The notes: generated from the sequence alone by a model not told the origin. A stretch of DNA of 64,000 bases from Gigaspora rosea (GCA_003550325.1 QKWP01000434.1:95399-159398), one strand, 5' to 3'; positions 22,501 through 33,215 are shown, numbered from the stretch's first letter. A program made the numbers and translations.

Positions 22501-25500
22501 CTAGATTTGAATGGTTAGAATGTGATTAGTGGGGGTACTGTATTTGATCCACAAAGTGGACCAAATACTGATTTTGCGGGATGCTTGCCCTAATGGCGGG
22601 CATGTGTTGTTGTTTGTATGTAGCTGATCTGGGAACCCACAGGGGCAGTGGTAGGAGAGTGCTGTTTGTCTACGTCGACGGGGTTTGGCCCGAGGAGGAT
22701 GATGCGGTAGCGGCTGAGGGGAGTTGTGTCTGAGTGAAATGTTATTAGCCTTCTTCCATTGGGCCAGTGTGGAACAATATGGTTTCCATATTTGTTCGTA
22801 AACCTCATCAGATATTTCGAGAAGGATCTTGATGACAATCTGAGAGGCTTGCTTATAGGGGATGTTAAAGGGCTGTAATGATTGGATTAGGGGAGCTGGG
22901 ACTAGTCCCCTAATCGTAGAGTAAAGAGAGTAGGGATCTAGGAATGTAGGCGTGGGGTTGAAAGATGGGTGTGTGTAAATTGCACTTATAAGGTCGGATA
23001 GTTGATGAGGTGGTAGGTCCGTATCTGCGCTTTGTGTAACTTTTGATATAGCCGAATGAATGATTGAATTGAGAAGAGAAGTATTTTGGCACGTTAGCCA
23101 GTGAGTAGAGGATGCGGGGAGGTTGCAGTGAAAGCAGTTAGGGGAGGAGAATATATTAGGGAGTATGCTGTGAAAGTGTGAGTAGGTAGGCAGGTTGTTA
23201 AGAAGGTTTTTAATTTTGAAAGATTTAAGGTGGTTTAGTTTGGGATTTGTGAAATTGTTGGAACTTTTTTGGTTGTTGTTGAGGTAGAGCCAGGTGGCGT
23301 TCCAATCTATGAAATGTGAATAATGTGCCCATTCTGAGGCGCGATTTTGTGAGGACCACATTGCGATGATGTGTGCCTTACATATGTTTTTGATGAAGCG
23401 TCTAGTAGACCCTTCTACTGGGTGATTCTCCCACTGCAGGAAGAAGGAGGGGTTGTGGATATTGGCATGATTGAGAAGTAGTTTGTGTGTCCCAGAGTGG
23501 GTTCTGGCTAGGAGGTCTGCTTGGTTATTGAAGCTATTATCTGTGTGGGCTTTGACCTTGTGCAGATTAAGCTTAATATTGAATGCCTGGGTAACATTCA
23601 AGAGTGTATGCCAAATGGGCCAGGAGTTAAACTTGTAGTATTTGGAGGATTGTTTAGGGATTGATTTAAGCTTGTTGTATTTGGAAATGACAGACTGGGA
23701 GTCTGTGAAGATGTCTATAGTGGAGTTGCGTGGTACCGTTGAGACAGCTGAGAGAATAGCAAGGAGCTCTGCTTTGTATGATGAGGGCCAGTTTTGTAGT
23801 TGGGCTGCGAACTTGTGGATGATCTGGTCACTATGAATTTGTACCCAGCCGATGCCCATCGAGCATTGGTTAGTCCCAATGTCTATAACGGAACCGTCTG
23901 TGTAAAAGGTAAAATCGTATTGGCCAGCGTTAGCGTGTGCTATCTGGAGGAGGTCTAGTGAGGCAGGGTTGTTCTGAAAAAGGACCGAGGTAAGAGTGTC
24001 TGTGATGTGTATTGTAGGGGGAGGTGGAATGGTTATTGGCTGCTTGATTGCAGAAGAGTATATGAGGTCTATGTAATTTGCGTTAAACTTGAGCTGTTTG
24101 TCGATTGCTCTTCTACCCAAGAATTGGGTAGAGAGAGCTGCTGGTACCTCCAGGGTGCAGCAGTTGAGAACTCTGTCAGAGTTGAGGTGGCAGCCTGGGC
24201 AGCGGGAACACTGTATTGGTGGTAGAGGGTACTGGTTGGCTTGAGCTAGGTTTATGTTATGTTGCCAGTGTGTAATAGAGATTGTGTTAGTTTTGCGAAA
24301 TGTTTTCCGGACCTGCCCAATAATAATTTCATTATTCTGGAGTGTAAGCGTCCAGGGTTTAAGGGATTTTGGTATGTGAGGTGTCTGGTAGGCGAATGGG
24401 TTAAAGCCTTGGGGTGATATAGTTGGGAGAATAGTTCGCTGCTCATTGTCAGCTAAGATAGTGTCTTCAAGATATGAGAACCAGAGTGGTTTTCTGCCAG
24501 TGGGGAGGTATAGGAGTCTAGGAGATATGTGTTGCCATGTGAGTAGGGTTGTATTGTCTGTGGAGCAGAGCTGCTCTAAATATAGTATTTGTTTATGTCT
24601 GAGTTGCTGCTTGAAGGTGCTGTATTTGGGATGTTTACTAAGAATCCTTTCGAGTGGAGTGCAGTTGTTTTCAATTGTTTGTGGCCATAGGATGTTGGGG
24701 TTGGCCTGCACTGTAATCCCCATGTGATTGAGGAGTTGGATGATCTTGAAGTTGGTTGTGTGTCTGTTGGGCCCGTCAATTATTGGCTGTGTGTGTTGTA
24801 GAATATTGGTCGCGGACCATAAGTTGTTTTGTAGTTGCTGGAATCTGATACGAGTAGTTATACCCAATGTAGAGGAGTTGTTGAGTCTGAGCAGAAGATT
24901 GCTAATGTGGTGTTGCAACTGTATGTCCCATATGTTACGAATGTTGTATAAGTTGTGGTTTAACATCGTGCTATTAGGGGTGGATCGGGATAAGTGGGAC
25001 TTATGCTTTGCAATGGTAAGGTATTTGCCTAGGATTTTGTTACATGTTGATTGGGAAAGTATAATGTTGTGTAGGCGGTATTCTATAGTTGGGATAATGA
25101 CCGTGTTAATGACGTATGCTATTTGTTTGTCTGTTATGTTCTTGGTACCGGCAATATTAGCCAGGTTTAGAGCTTCTTCTTGTATTAGTTTGGTTTGGGC
25201 AGTTTGTTTATTGTTGAGTGTAAACCAACAGCCTAGAAATTTGAAGGGCTGGCTCATCGTAAACGAGTTGAGTGTGTGGTTGCGAAATTGTATAGTGGTT
25301 GGTGCAGTGTGTTTCGTAATGAAAACGGATTTGCTTGGGTTGACTTGTATATCTGCCATCTGGTAGAATGAGGTTGCAGTTTTGATAATTTCTTCTAGTT
25401 CTTCTCTGGATTCAGTGATCCATAGAGTATCGTCCATGTAGGCTAGCACTGATATGGACGTGTGGAGATGATTTCTGTGTGGGTGAGTGAGGCTAGTTTG

Positions 25501-27876
25501 CCATGATGTGGCCAGATTGTATCCTAAATAGTGCGAAGAAATGTGGGAGATCAGGGGGCCGTAATATATCCTCCAGAGAAGTGGGGTAATTGTTTCCCCT
25601 TGGTCGATACCATTCTTGACAGAGTAGTGATTGGTAAGACCAAAGTTGGTAATGACCTGATTTGTACGATCAGATAGGAGGTTAGCAATGATGGTAATTA
25701 GTTGTTGGGGCATTCTAATTCTGTGTAGAGATTTTTGTAAGAGTTCGAGATTAACAGAGTCGTATGCTTTGCTCATATCTTGGGATAGGAGCCAGAGTTG
25801 CTTGGAGTTACAGGAGGCGTCTTCGATGATGTTATTGAGTATATGAATAGGTGTGGAAGTAGAGTTTCCTGGCAAGGCGACGTAGTTGAATGGTGACAGA
25901 ATATTGTGTGTGGAGAGAATACTGCTAAGACGATTATTAAGGAGCTTTGTATAGAGCTTTTTGATATGCTCTACAAGGCTTATGGGTCTTGTGTTGGCTA
26001 GGTTGCCATCAAATATGGGTTTTTTGGATATTGGGAAGATATATCCCTCTTTCCACTGCTTGGGTATGGATTGGGATGAGAGACATCTGTTAAAAAGAGA
26101 TGTGATAGCTTGTATACAGTTGTGACCTGTGTGTTTTAACATTTCGTAGCTAATTCCTGATGGTCCGCATGCTTTATTGTTGGGCATCTGGTTGAGTGTG
26201 GAGAGTATTTCTTCTTGACTGAAGTCTTGTAGGGCTGTCGTGTACCAATTGGGATTGATAGAGTGTTTAGGGCTATACTCGTATTGCCATTTGGAATCAA
26301 ATAGGCTTTGATTAATCGTTCGGGTTGCGGTCCAGTTGTCGAAGTGTTGTTGTATGTGTGCTTTAATGAGGGGTGGGTCTATGATTACGTCTCGCTCTGT
26401 TTTGATATTGTCAAATCTGACTGGGTCTTTATGCCGATCAAGAATGCTGTTAAGCATTGAAGTGGGTTTGGTAATGAGCTTAGAGCATCTTTTTTGAATT
26501 GAGTCTGTGATCTGTTGACCAATTTGTTTGATGTTTTCAATATTACGGGCGTGATATAGGTTTTTCCATTCATTGTTGGCTTTGTTGATCCAGTCAGGTA
26601 ACTGTTGGTGAGTGTGTGGTAATGGGGGTATTTGAAGTTGACATGCTTGATTTAGTTGGCTGATATCCAAATTGAGGTGGTCTGGAATAGGCAGGTTCTG
26701 GTTTAGTGAGTGTTTAGTCTTTTTGATAATTTCACCTAGTTTTTTGAGGCTCAGGTGCAGTTGTGTAGCTGTGGGGGAGAATGTGTGTTGAAAGTTGCGC
26801 ACTGTATGCTTTTTGTTAGGAATGTGCCGCAAAGCAGCCTTGTTGATGCTGAGCTGGATTTTCTGCCATGTTGTCTCAAGGGATTCTGGAGTATCAACGT
26901 TTAAGGGTGTGTTGTGAGAGCCAAGGTTCGAGCTGACCTGGTTTGTAAAATCCTCCCATCGGTTGTTGTCCATAGATTTGTAGTTATAGACCCTTCTGTA
27001 AGTTCGTGTCTTGTGTCTAATTCTGCCTTGGTAGGCATATGGAAAGGACCACCTAGATATTAAGATCTTGTGATCACTTTGGGTACATGTATGAGGGTCG
27101 TCAGTCTCGTAAGAAGTAAGATATGTCAGTATGGGATGATATGCCCATATGTGGTCAATTTGGCTGCTATATCTCGAACTCTGCCATGTGTTGTCCTGTT
27201 TCTGGGTGTGGGTGGCTAGATTATACATGTTGTTGTAGGATAGAAATTGTAAGAGTTTGTATTTAATGGCACTAGAGTGTATGTTGTCAATGGAGGCATT
27301 GAAGTCTCCCATGACTATAGGGAGCAGATTAAGTGATGTAGCCTGTCGTATCCATTTAATAACTTCATTCTGAGCGTCAAGTCGTGCCGAGGGGTTGTCG
27401 CTTGGGAGGTACGTGGAGATGATGCGGAATTTGAAGTCGTGCTTGAAGAATATGTCTATAGCAATTGCATAGCCTGAGTGTGTGGTAACATTGTGTATGT
27501 GGGGAGTAAGGTGGTTACTAATCATAATTGCGGTCCCAGCCTTTGGATTTTCTAGACAGGACCAGAAATACGTATAATGAGCAGTCCTGAATGGTTTGGA
27601 TGTCAGGTATTTATTGCACGAGGATAGTCTAGTTTCGGTTAAGCCAATTATTTGAATTTGGTGCTCCAGGCAATATTGTTCCCAGACTTGTTTTTTGAGA
27701 TCTTGGTTGAAGCCCAGGACATTGTGGGTACATATGGACAGGGCCAGAGGATTAGCTCGGTTGTGGGTAATAGATTCTGTATTTGTTAATGAGATAGGTG
27801 GGGTTATTGGTTGAGGGGTTGAGACTGAGGGGGTTGGTGTTTCTGTTTCTTGAAAAGTATTAGTTGTACTGTCCAT
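22501..27876 (-). CDS. LINE ORF2: endonuclease, reverse transcriptase, RNase H polyprotein
   Basis: 1791 residues. An apurinic-type endonuclease spans about 46-275: HNVLG with Asn52, LTETR with Glu81, GDFNAS (190-195), IDHIW with Asp241/His242, and SDHK (267-270). The reverse transcriptase spans about 550-890: KACGPSGISYEML, QDMSKAYDSV (Asp700), NGIDQGETITPLLW, and YMDD (813-816). A Cys-rich CSRCPGC segment lies near 1223. RNase H spans about 1322-1460: FYTDGS (Asp1327), KAELLAI (Glu1370), IFTDSQS (Asp1392), KVKAHTDN and QADLLA (Asp1454). A C-terminal zinc-binding C-x2-C..H..C segment starts at Cys1581. All catalytic residues that I can align are present. It would nick DNA and copy its own RNA into the site. 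The ATG lies 8 bases after the ORF1 stop. Confidence 0.95.
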   Translation of the reverse strand: MDSTTNTFQETETPTPSVSTPQPITPPISLTNTESITHNRANPLALSICTHNVLGFNQDLKKQVWEQYCLEHQIQIIGLTETRLSSCNKYLTSKPFRTAHYTYFWSCLENPKAGTAIMISNHLTPHIHNVTTHSGYAIAIDIFFKHDFKFRIISTYLPSDNPSARLDAQNEVIKWIRQATSLNLLPIVMGDFNASIDNIHSSAIKYKLLQFLSYNNMYNLATHTQKQDNTWQSSRYSSQIDHIWAYHPILTYLTSYETDDPHTCTQSDHKILISRWSFPYAYQGRIRHKTRTYRRVYNYKSMDNNRWEDFTNQVSSNLGSHNTPLNVDTPESLETTWQKIQLSINKAALRHIPNKKHTVRNFQHTFSPTATQLHLSLKKLGEIIKKTKHSLNQNLPIPDHLNLDISQLNQACQLQIPPLPHTHQQLPDWINKANNEWKNLYHARNIENIKQIGQQITDSIQKRCSKLITKPTSMLNSILDRHKDPVRFDNIKTERDVIIDPPLIKAHIQQHFDNWTATRTINQSLFDSKWQYEYSPKHSINPNWYTTALQDFSQEEILSTLNQMPNNKACGPSGISYEMLKHTGHNCIQAITSLFNRCLSSQSIPKQWKEGYIFPISKKPIFDGNLANTRPISLVEHIKKLYTKLLNNRLSSILSTHNILSPFNYVALPGNSTSTPIHILNNIIEDASCNSKQLWLLSQDMSKAYDSVNLELLQKSLHRIRMPQQLITIIANLLSDRTNQVITNFGLTNHYSVKNGIDQGETITPLLWRIYYGPLISHISSHYLGYNLATSWQTSLTHPHRNHLHTSISVLAYMDDTLWITESREELEEIIKTATSFYQMADIQVNPSKSVFITKHTAPTTIQFRNHTLNSFTMSQPFKFLGCWFTLNNKQTAQTKLIQEEALNLANIAGTKNITDKQIAYVINTVIIPTIEYRLHNIILSQSTCNKILGKYLTIAKHKSHLSRSTPNSTMLNHNLYNIRNIWDIQLQHHISNLLLRLNNSSTLGITTRIRFQQLQNNLWSATNILQHTQPIIDGPNRHTTNFKIIQLLNHMGITVQANPNILWPQTIENNCTPLERILSKHPKYSTFKQQLRHKQILYLEQLCSTDNTTLLTWQHISPRLLYLPTGRKPLWFSYLEDTILADNEQRTILPTISPQGFNPFAYQTPHIPKSLKPWTLTLQNNEIIIGQVRKTFRKTNTISITHWQHNINLAQANQYPLPPIQCSRCPGCHLNSDRVLNCCTLEVPAALSTQFLGRRAIDKQLKFNANYIDLIYSSAIKQPITIPPPPTIHITDTLTSVLFQNNPASLDLLQIAHANAGQYDFTFYTDGSVIDIGTNQCSMGIGWVQIHSDQIIHKFAAQLQNWPSSYKAELLAILSAVSTVPRNSTIDIFTDSQSVISKYNKLKSIPKQSSKYYKFNSWPIWHTLLNVTQAFNIKLNLHKVKAHTDNSFNNQADLLARTHSGTHKLLLNHANIHNPSFFLQWENHPVEGSTRRFIKNICKAHIIAMWSSQNRASEWAHYSHFIDWNATWLYLNNNQKSSNNFTNPKLNHLKSFKIKNLLNNLPTYSHFHSILPNIFSSPNCFHCNLPASSTHWLTCQNTSLLNSIIHSAISKVTQSADTDLPPHQLSDLISAIYTHPSFNPTPTFLDPYSLYSTIRGLVPAPLIQSLQPFNIPYKQASQIVIKILLEISDEVYEQIWKPYCSTLAQWKKANNISLRHNSPQPLPHHPPRAKPRRRRQTALSYHCPCGFPDQLHTNNNTCPPLGQASRKISIWSTLWIKYSTPTNHILTIQI

Positions 27877-27884
27877 TATCCTAA

Positions 27885-28180
27885 TTAGCTTGTATCCATT
27901 GGCGATGTCTCGGCCGATGGAGGGTCAGAGTTAGTATTGTTAAGTTCTTTAGCTATTGTTGGAGTAGTAGCTTCCTCAGTTGCTAGTGAATTAGGGTTAG
28001 TATTGTGAGTTTCTTCTTCCATCGAGGGGTCCAAGTTTGCGTTGTTAGGTTCTTCGGGGGTTTGTGGAATGCTTGTGATCGTTTGTATTGTGCTAGGTGA
28101 TGGGGGGCGTGATGTTCTGCTTGCACTGAATATGCTCCATGTTGGGGCAGGTAGGGGAGGTAACTTCAATATGAAGTCTG
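27885..28180 (-). pseudogene. LINE ORF1, C-terminal remnant
   Basis: An open frame enters from the 5' truncation point and ends at 27885, giving about 98 residues with no start of its own (the first ATG is not near the junction). It is rich in Pro, Ser, Thr and Glu (SRPPSPSTIQTITSIPQTP; EEPNNANLDPS), like the low-complexity end of a Gag-like ORF1. Two near-repeats of NTNPNSLATEEATT / NTNSDPPSAETS occur. The 8-base gap to the ORF2 ATG suggests termination-reinitiation in the parent element. The RNA-binding part is missing. Confidence 0.75.
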
Positions 28181-28194
28181 TATAATATTTTTTT

Positions 28195-28464
28195 ATATAG
28201 TATATTTATATTTATTATTATTATACGTATGATTTTTACAATTATGAAATATAGTAACACTTAATACAGTCTTTTGTTTTATTCAAATATGTAATTATAT
28301 AAAAGTTTTTTACTATAATGTGCTTATATAGAAAGTATTTTTTAAGTTCTATAATGATATTTTAAAGTATAAAATAATTATGTAGTTATAATACTATATA
28401 TAGAAAGGGATTATAAAAAAGGAAACCACTTAATTTTTATAAATTACTATTATATATTATCTTT
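28195..28464. other. AT-rich spacer between two retro-insertions
   Basis: No ORF or element ends. It separates the LINE from the short retroposon by only about 300 bases. Confidence 0.5.
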
Positions 28465-28482
28465 AAACAAATAATTTATAAT

Positions 28483-28984
28483 CACCATAGCAGGGAGTAC
28501 AGTCGTTCGCATATTTCCGAATTCGGAACGCCAAATTCTGGGTCCCCAAGTCGCAGGAAAATCGGCTAGTTGTGGCAGCATGCAGGCTTGAGATACTTAC
28601 CCAATATGGTAGAGGCAGCTGCATGGCTTGAAATACGAACTCCTAAGAAGTACGCTAGTAAGGAACTAGGTACACCAATTTGGAAGCAGAAAGCGCCTAC
28701 CTGGAATTACATACACCAAACTGGAAGTGACGATATTAGGAAATGTGGGTAAAGTGGTGGACATATGAATACTAACGGTTGGTTGGAAAAAAGGGACGTC
28801 CAAAACCAGGCTAGCTATATAAATGGGAGTATGGTAGGCTCTGGTAGGTTTAGGTTATAGATAAAATAGTCCAAGTCTCAGTACTTAGTAGATAGTATAA
28901 TAATTGTAAGCAATATATTGTAACGATTAATATACACTCAATAAAGTCCAGAGGCATGGCCTTACCTTAACATTAAAAAAAAAA
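28483..28984 (+). mobile_element. Short retroposon (SINE-like or truncated LINE) with 18-bp target duplication
   Basis: It is bounded by AAACAAATAATTTATAAT at 28465-28482 and 28985-29002. It starts CACCATAGCAGGGAGTACAG and ends AATAAAGTCCAGAGGCATGG, CCTTACCTTAACATT and an A tail. It has no ORF over 60 codons and is less AT-rich than its flanks. The tail closely parallels the 3' end of the LINE at 22326-28180 (AATAAAG, a GGCCT core, ACCTT, poly-A), which suggests shared machinery. A diverged, longer relative lies inverted at 35.0-34.3 kb. Confidence 0.8.
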
Positions 28985-29002
28985 AAACAAATAATTTATA
29001 AT

Positions 29003-30245
29003 AAAATTATTAAATTTAAATTATGTACATCATATTATTAAAATATTTTTTATAAATAATAAATATAAATTTTTGTTATTAAAATAAGGGTTTATTTTTA
29101 TTTTATTTAAATTTAATAAAAAAAAATTTAAAAAACTTATTTTTTTTTATTTCTTTGATAGTTTCACTGGTACTATATTAATAAGTTTATATATTAACTG
29201 AAGTCTATATATATAAACACCTCCAATTGCAAGTTCAACATTATATGGCTACAAAAACAATGCCCAGATGAGACCTGTCACACTAACTCTCCCATAGATA
29301 GAAAATCTACTGAATTAGGGACCTTTGTTAGCCTTGTCAAAGACTAACTCTTTTAGATTCTTCTTATTTAAGGGTAGAGAGTATGTCTATCATTTTCAAT
29401 AATAGTAAAATTGCCATATTATGTATCACAGCATATAAAAACTTACTACTATAGCTAAATAAAATGCATTTTGTTTACATTGAAAAAAAATAGATTTACG
29501 GTATTTTCAATATCTGAATTTTCATTTCGATACAAAAAATTTAATAGTTTATATTTAATTTTTTTAAAAAATATGTTAAGAAGTTGCGACAGAAAATTTT
29601 TTTTGCGACAGGACAAAACAAGTTAAAACCGGTTTTTGATAGTAAACAAAATATCTAGAATATTTAATCTCATATTAGTATTAGTAATTTTGTATTACCG
29701 ATGATCATAACAATAAGTTTCATAATAGAAATGACGACATTACACTCTACTCTTAAGCTACTAAATAAAATAGAAGAAATAAAATAAATAAAAGAAAAAA
29801 ACGGAAGAAAACTATTTCAATCTAAACAAATAACCAAAAATATATAAAAATATAAAAGAAAGACAAAAATAGAAAATATAAAAGAAGAAATGACAAAACC
29901 AAAACGTATACTATTAAATCTGTACTAGATTATAAAAATTATATATTATACTAAATGAATAAAATAAGTCTTTACTTTTTAACCATTTATGCATTATATG
30001 TAATATAGGTAAAAATACAAAAAAACATAAAAATTTGTATTATAAATAAGTCTAACACCTAAGAGAACCTTCTAGAAAAAAGTTTTATGTCAGTACTTTC
30101 TCCAAAATAGTTTACAAGTCATTTATTGTTTATTTCAAGTTTTGAGAGTAAGGACCCAAAACTTACTCATAACTTGATTCCAATTAAATAGGTGCTTTTT
30201 CAATTTGGATGAGATAAACAATATTGATCTTTTGAAAAGGATAAG
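29003..30245. other. AT-rich spacer, no gene seen
   Basis: Long A/T-rich sequence with only short chance ORFs. The stretch 29220-29410 is a little more complex (CTGTCACACTAACTCTCCC), but I recognise nothing in it. Confidence 0.4.
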
Positions 30246-30249
30246 TAGA

Positions 30250-30426
30250 ATCCCAAAATATATATAGATAGGTTAGATTAATTATAAAATTACTAAATAT
30301 AAAAAGGTTTGCAAAAAAAACTTTAAAAATAAACAAAAATTACTATAAATAGAAAAGATCTGTACAAAAAATACAAAAAATAAGCAAACTAATACCTGAC
30401 CTATTTATGTATATTTTGGGGTCCTG
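30250..30426. mobile_element. Diverged copy of the GGACCCAAAATATACATAGA MITE
   Basis: AAAATATATATAGATAGG at the left and ACCTGACCTATTTATGTA TATTTTGGGGTCC at the right correspond to the ends of the better preserved copy at 54690-54865. The interior also matches (TTACTATAAATAGAAAAGAT). Confidence 0.7.
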
Positions 30427-30839
30427 GATAACCCCTAGATAAGCTAAATTTCTTACTTTTTGGTAAAATTTCGAAAAGCCAAAAGAGAAATAATAAAAGT
30501 ACCAAACTTGTAAATATGTAAGTTTTATGCTTTGAAGAATAATAAACTATCGTTTTATAACATTTCCGTCCTCTTAAGAAAATTTACTCTGTAAATTCCT
30601 TCTCTAATTCTTCTAATAGAACTGTATACCGGTAATCCTCATCCATCAATTTAATTATTTGGGTCACGAAAAGGTAAGTAGTTTGGTACATTAAGTCCTT
30701 TGGACAAATCGTAAAGATTTTTAAAAAAGAGTTAAAAAAACAATTAAAATTCTATGCAGTCGAATGCCGAAGAAGTGGGGGTTAAACGAGAATAATAGGC
30801 CTATAAATCCAAACTATGTCCTAATTCTTTGAGCTCCTT

Positions 30840-30990
30840 TCTAAATGTCTTAGGTTTTTCAGTCTTCTTTTACTTTTCGAATTTGTTCTCTAATCTGAGT
30901 TCTATGTTCAGTCTGTTTCTTTATTATAGTTCCTAAATAATAATGGGCTTCAATGACCTGTCTTTGTTCACGTCGAGATTGTTTGAATTT
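30840..30990 (-). pseudogene. Unrecognised charged coding remnant
   Basis: On the minus strand, about 44 codons stay open (QSRREQRQVIEAHYYLGTII, then KKQTEHRTQIREQIRKVKED) before stops accumulate. The composition looks like a coiled-coil or nucleic-acid-binding segment rather than chance AT-rich ORF. The family is not recognised. It ends where the piggyBac-like terminal repeat begins. Confidence 0.3.
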
Positions 30991-31135
30991 AGGTAGCAAA
31001 TTTGGCCACTAAAAAATTTTTTTGGTCAATTTTTGTATTTCCACGCCCAATTTTACTAAGCTTATCCCCCTACTTTAGTAAGCTAGAATTAAAGTTTGCC
31101 ACACAACCAATCTCTCTTATCTTACAGCATCTCTC

Positions 31136-33050
31136 ATGCATTATGATGCAATGTCAGGTAACGTGATAAACTTGCATGTGATCGTTCTGCATAAAATCAC
31201 TATTGCCCTAAAAAAAAAAAAAATGTCTTTAAAGGCTTCGCCATATAAAAATTTATTATTTGCAAGTTCATCATCATCTCTTCTTGACAATGAGGAGATA
31301 TATGCTGATGATGATGATAAATATATACCAATTTTAACATTTCGCAACAATTCTTTAAATAACTCGAATTCAGATAACAAGGATGAGGACAAAGACAAAA
31401 ATACTGCAACAGATACAAGAAGTGTTCAAAAGAGAAAATGAAAACAAGCCACACAATTACCACCACCACTAGCTAACTTTGAACTACTAGTTCACTCAAG
31501 TCAATTGCATCGCATTAGTGTTTAGTTACCACCACATCTAGACGTTGGTGTTTCCAAGCCGATCAATTTTTTTTCTTTTTTTTTCAACATCCATAATAGA
31601 CACAATAGTTACTAATACGAATGAGTACGCTTTAACAAAAGGCGCAGGGACCACTGGTAGACAATGGGAGGACATAACCCGTAAAGAACTTCTTGTTTGG
31701 GTTGCTCTAGTCATATACCAGGGACTTTTCAAATTACCGTCCCTCAACCAATATTGGAATGAAAATCCAAAACTTCCAGTACATCATATTTCCAAACTAA
31801 TGCCATTAAAACGCTTTGAATTAGTGAAGAGGTTTCTTTATGTTTCTCTCCCCACTCCCGCAACACCGTTCAAAAATTATTTTGAAAAAGTAAAGCCATT
31901 GCTTTCATATGTTCGTGAAGCTTCGAAACAGTACTACTTACCAGGCTCCAATGTTTCTGTGGATAAGATGATAATACAATTTTCCGGCAGAAGCATCTGC
32001 ATAGTTCAAATAAAAAATAAACCTATTCCTGAAGGTTTTAAGATTTTTTCTTTGTGTGAATCTGGGTACACTTACACTTTCCTGCCAATATCTCGCATCA
32101 CCCCAAATAATGTGATGGTCTTAGTCAAGTTGGGTCTCTAGTTCTTCACCTCGTTCAACAACTTCTATACCAGTGATTTCCGTACAATATTTATATGGAC
32201 AATTATTTCACCAGTGTTCCTCTCTTTAAGCATCTTCGACAAATCGGTATTGGGGCGTATGGAACTATCTGAAAAACGGCATCTGGGTTTCCAAAGAAAT
32301 TAAAAGTGGACAAAGGTGTTAAATTATATTGGGACGTTCAGTCAGGTGTTGAAGTGAATGGTACATTGGCTATTTTCTGGCAAGACAATGGGCCAGTTAC
32401 AATGCTATCGACAATTCACGGTCTTGTAGATGACGAATAGGAAATCGAACGAGAAAAATGATGGCCAAGGGAAATGAGTACCAACGCAACAAAAGTTCGC
32501 TCAGTTTTTGGTTCACAATCAAGAAAAAGATTAAAAATTCCCAAAGTAATTGACGATTACAATCACAATATGAATGCTGTGATGTCACTAACCAATTGCG
32601 ATCCTATTATAACACTCAACGAACTGCGCGGCACAATTGGATGCCTTTTTTTTTGGTTGTTAGACACCGCCATCATTAATGCATATCTAATCACTAAAAT
32701 TTTAGATTCGACACTAGAACATAAAAAGTTCTGTGAAGAACTTGTTTGGGGTCTTATTGATTTTGCCAACTATACAGGTGAACATCAATTAAGAAGTAGT
32801 TCAAAAGTAGAATAAAAAAAAACCAAAGTCACAAAAAATTTTAAACTCTTCGATCAACGGTTGGCTCCTGAAAATCATTTGGCGGTGTGAAAAAACCGAC
32901 AAGAGGGATGCCAGTGGTGTGCTTGGCTGGCCAGCATAAAGGAATTGAATATGGATCACAAAATACTATATCAAAGTAATATTTGGTAGTTATCATGCAA
33001 TGTTCCTCTTTGTTGCAATAGCAACCGAAATTGTTTTTTAGGATTCCATC
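31136..33050 (+). pseudogene. piggyBac-like transposase (DDE_Tnp_1_7), broken
   Basis: The N-terminal acidic Ser/Asp-rich part is open at 31136-31441. The core is open at 31545-32141: GRQWEDITRKELLVWVALVI, PSLNQYWNENPKLPVHHIS, an MPLKRFELVKRFLYV block, then VSVDKMIIQFSGRS and IKNKPIPEGFKIF. The next blocks (MDNYFTSVPLFKHLRQIGIG near 32195; KLYWDV...GTLAIFWQDNGP; then 32474-32815 with LFFWLLDTAIINAYLI) follow after stops or frameshifts. A Cys/His-rich C-terminus (CQWCAWLA near 32915, CCNSNRNCF near 33020) corresponds to the family's terminal zinc-binding domain. The Asp of VDKM replaces the usual Asp-Glu. There are many stops, so it is not functional. Confidence 0.85.
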
Positions 33051-33094
33051 TTGAAGATAAAGGATCATTGAATGAATCAGAATAATTCTGATAT

Positions 33095-33215
33095 CAGTTA
33101 ATGGGTGGGTGAGTGGGCGAAGCGGCCTATGGCCAAAGCTAATGTTAGCTAAAAAAAAAATTTTTTTTTGAAAAATCGGGCGGGTGGGCGAAGTGGTCTC
33201 ATAGGCCAAAGATAA
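33095..33215. repeat. Direct duplication GGGTGGGCGAAGYGGYCT...GGCCAAAG
   Basis: Two copies, about 70 bases apart, of a GC-richer motif (GTGGGCGAAGCGGCCTATGG, CCAAAG and GTGGGCGAAGTGGTCTCATA, GGCCAAAG). They sit inside the 3' part of the piggyBac relic and have no known function. Confidence 0.55.

Larger units (their letters stand above)
22326..28180 (-). mobile_element. LINE (non-LTR retrotransposon), 5'-truncated, with intact ORF2
   Basis: On the minus strand the element ends with AATAAAGATACGAGCAAGGC, CTCACCTTTT and an A tail (22321-22334 as T). It is bounded by the direct repeat TATAATATTTTTTT at 22312-22325 and 28181-28194, the footprint of target-primed reverse transcription. The 5' junction falls inside ORF1, whose frame is open right to the junction, so the 5' part was lost at insertion. 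ORF2 has no stops or frameshifts, and the region is markedly less AT-rich than its surroundings. The insertion is likely young. Confidence 0.9.

Noticed and set aside
24728-25366. A 212-codon plus-strand ORF
   Set aside because: It is the antisense shadow of the intact LINE ORF2, whose catalytic motifs are on the minus strand.
31141-31469. Minus-strand ORFs rich in Ser and Leu
   Set aside because: They are antisense to the acidic N-terminal region of the piggyBac pseudogene.
32841-33209. A 122-residue minus-strand protein
   Set aside because: It lies antisense to the C-terminal Cys-rich part of the piggyBac relic, which explains the sequence on the plus strand.
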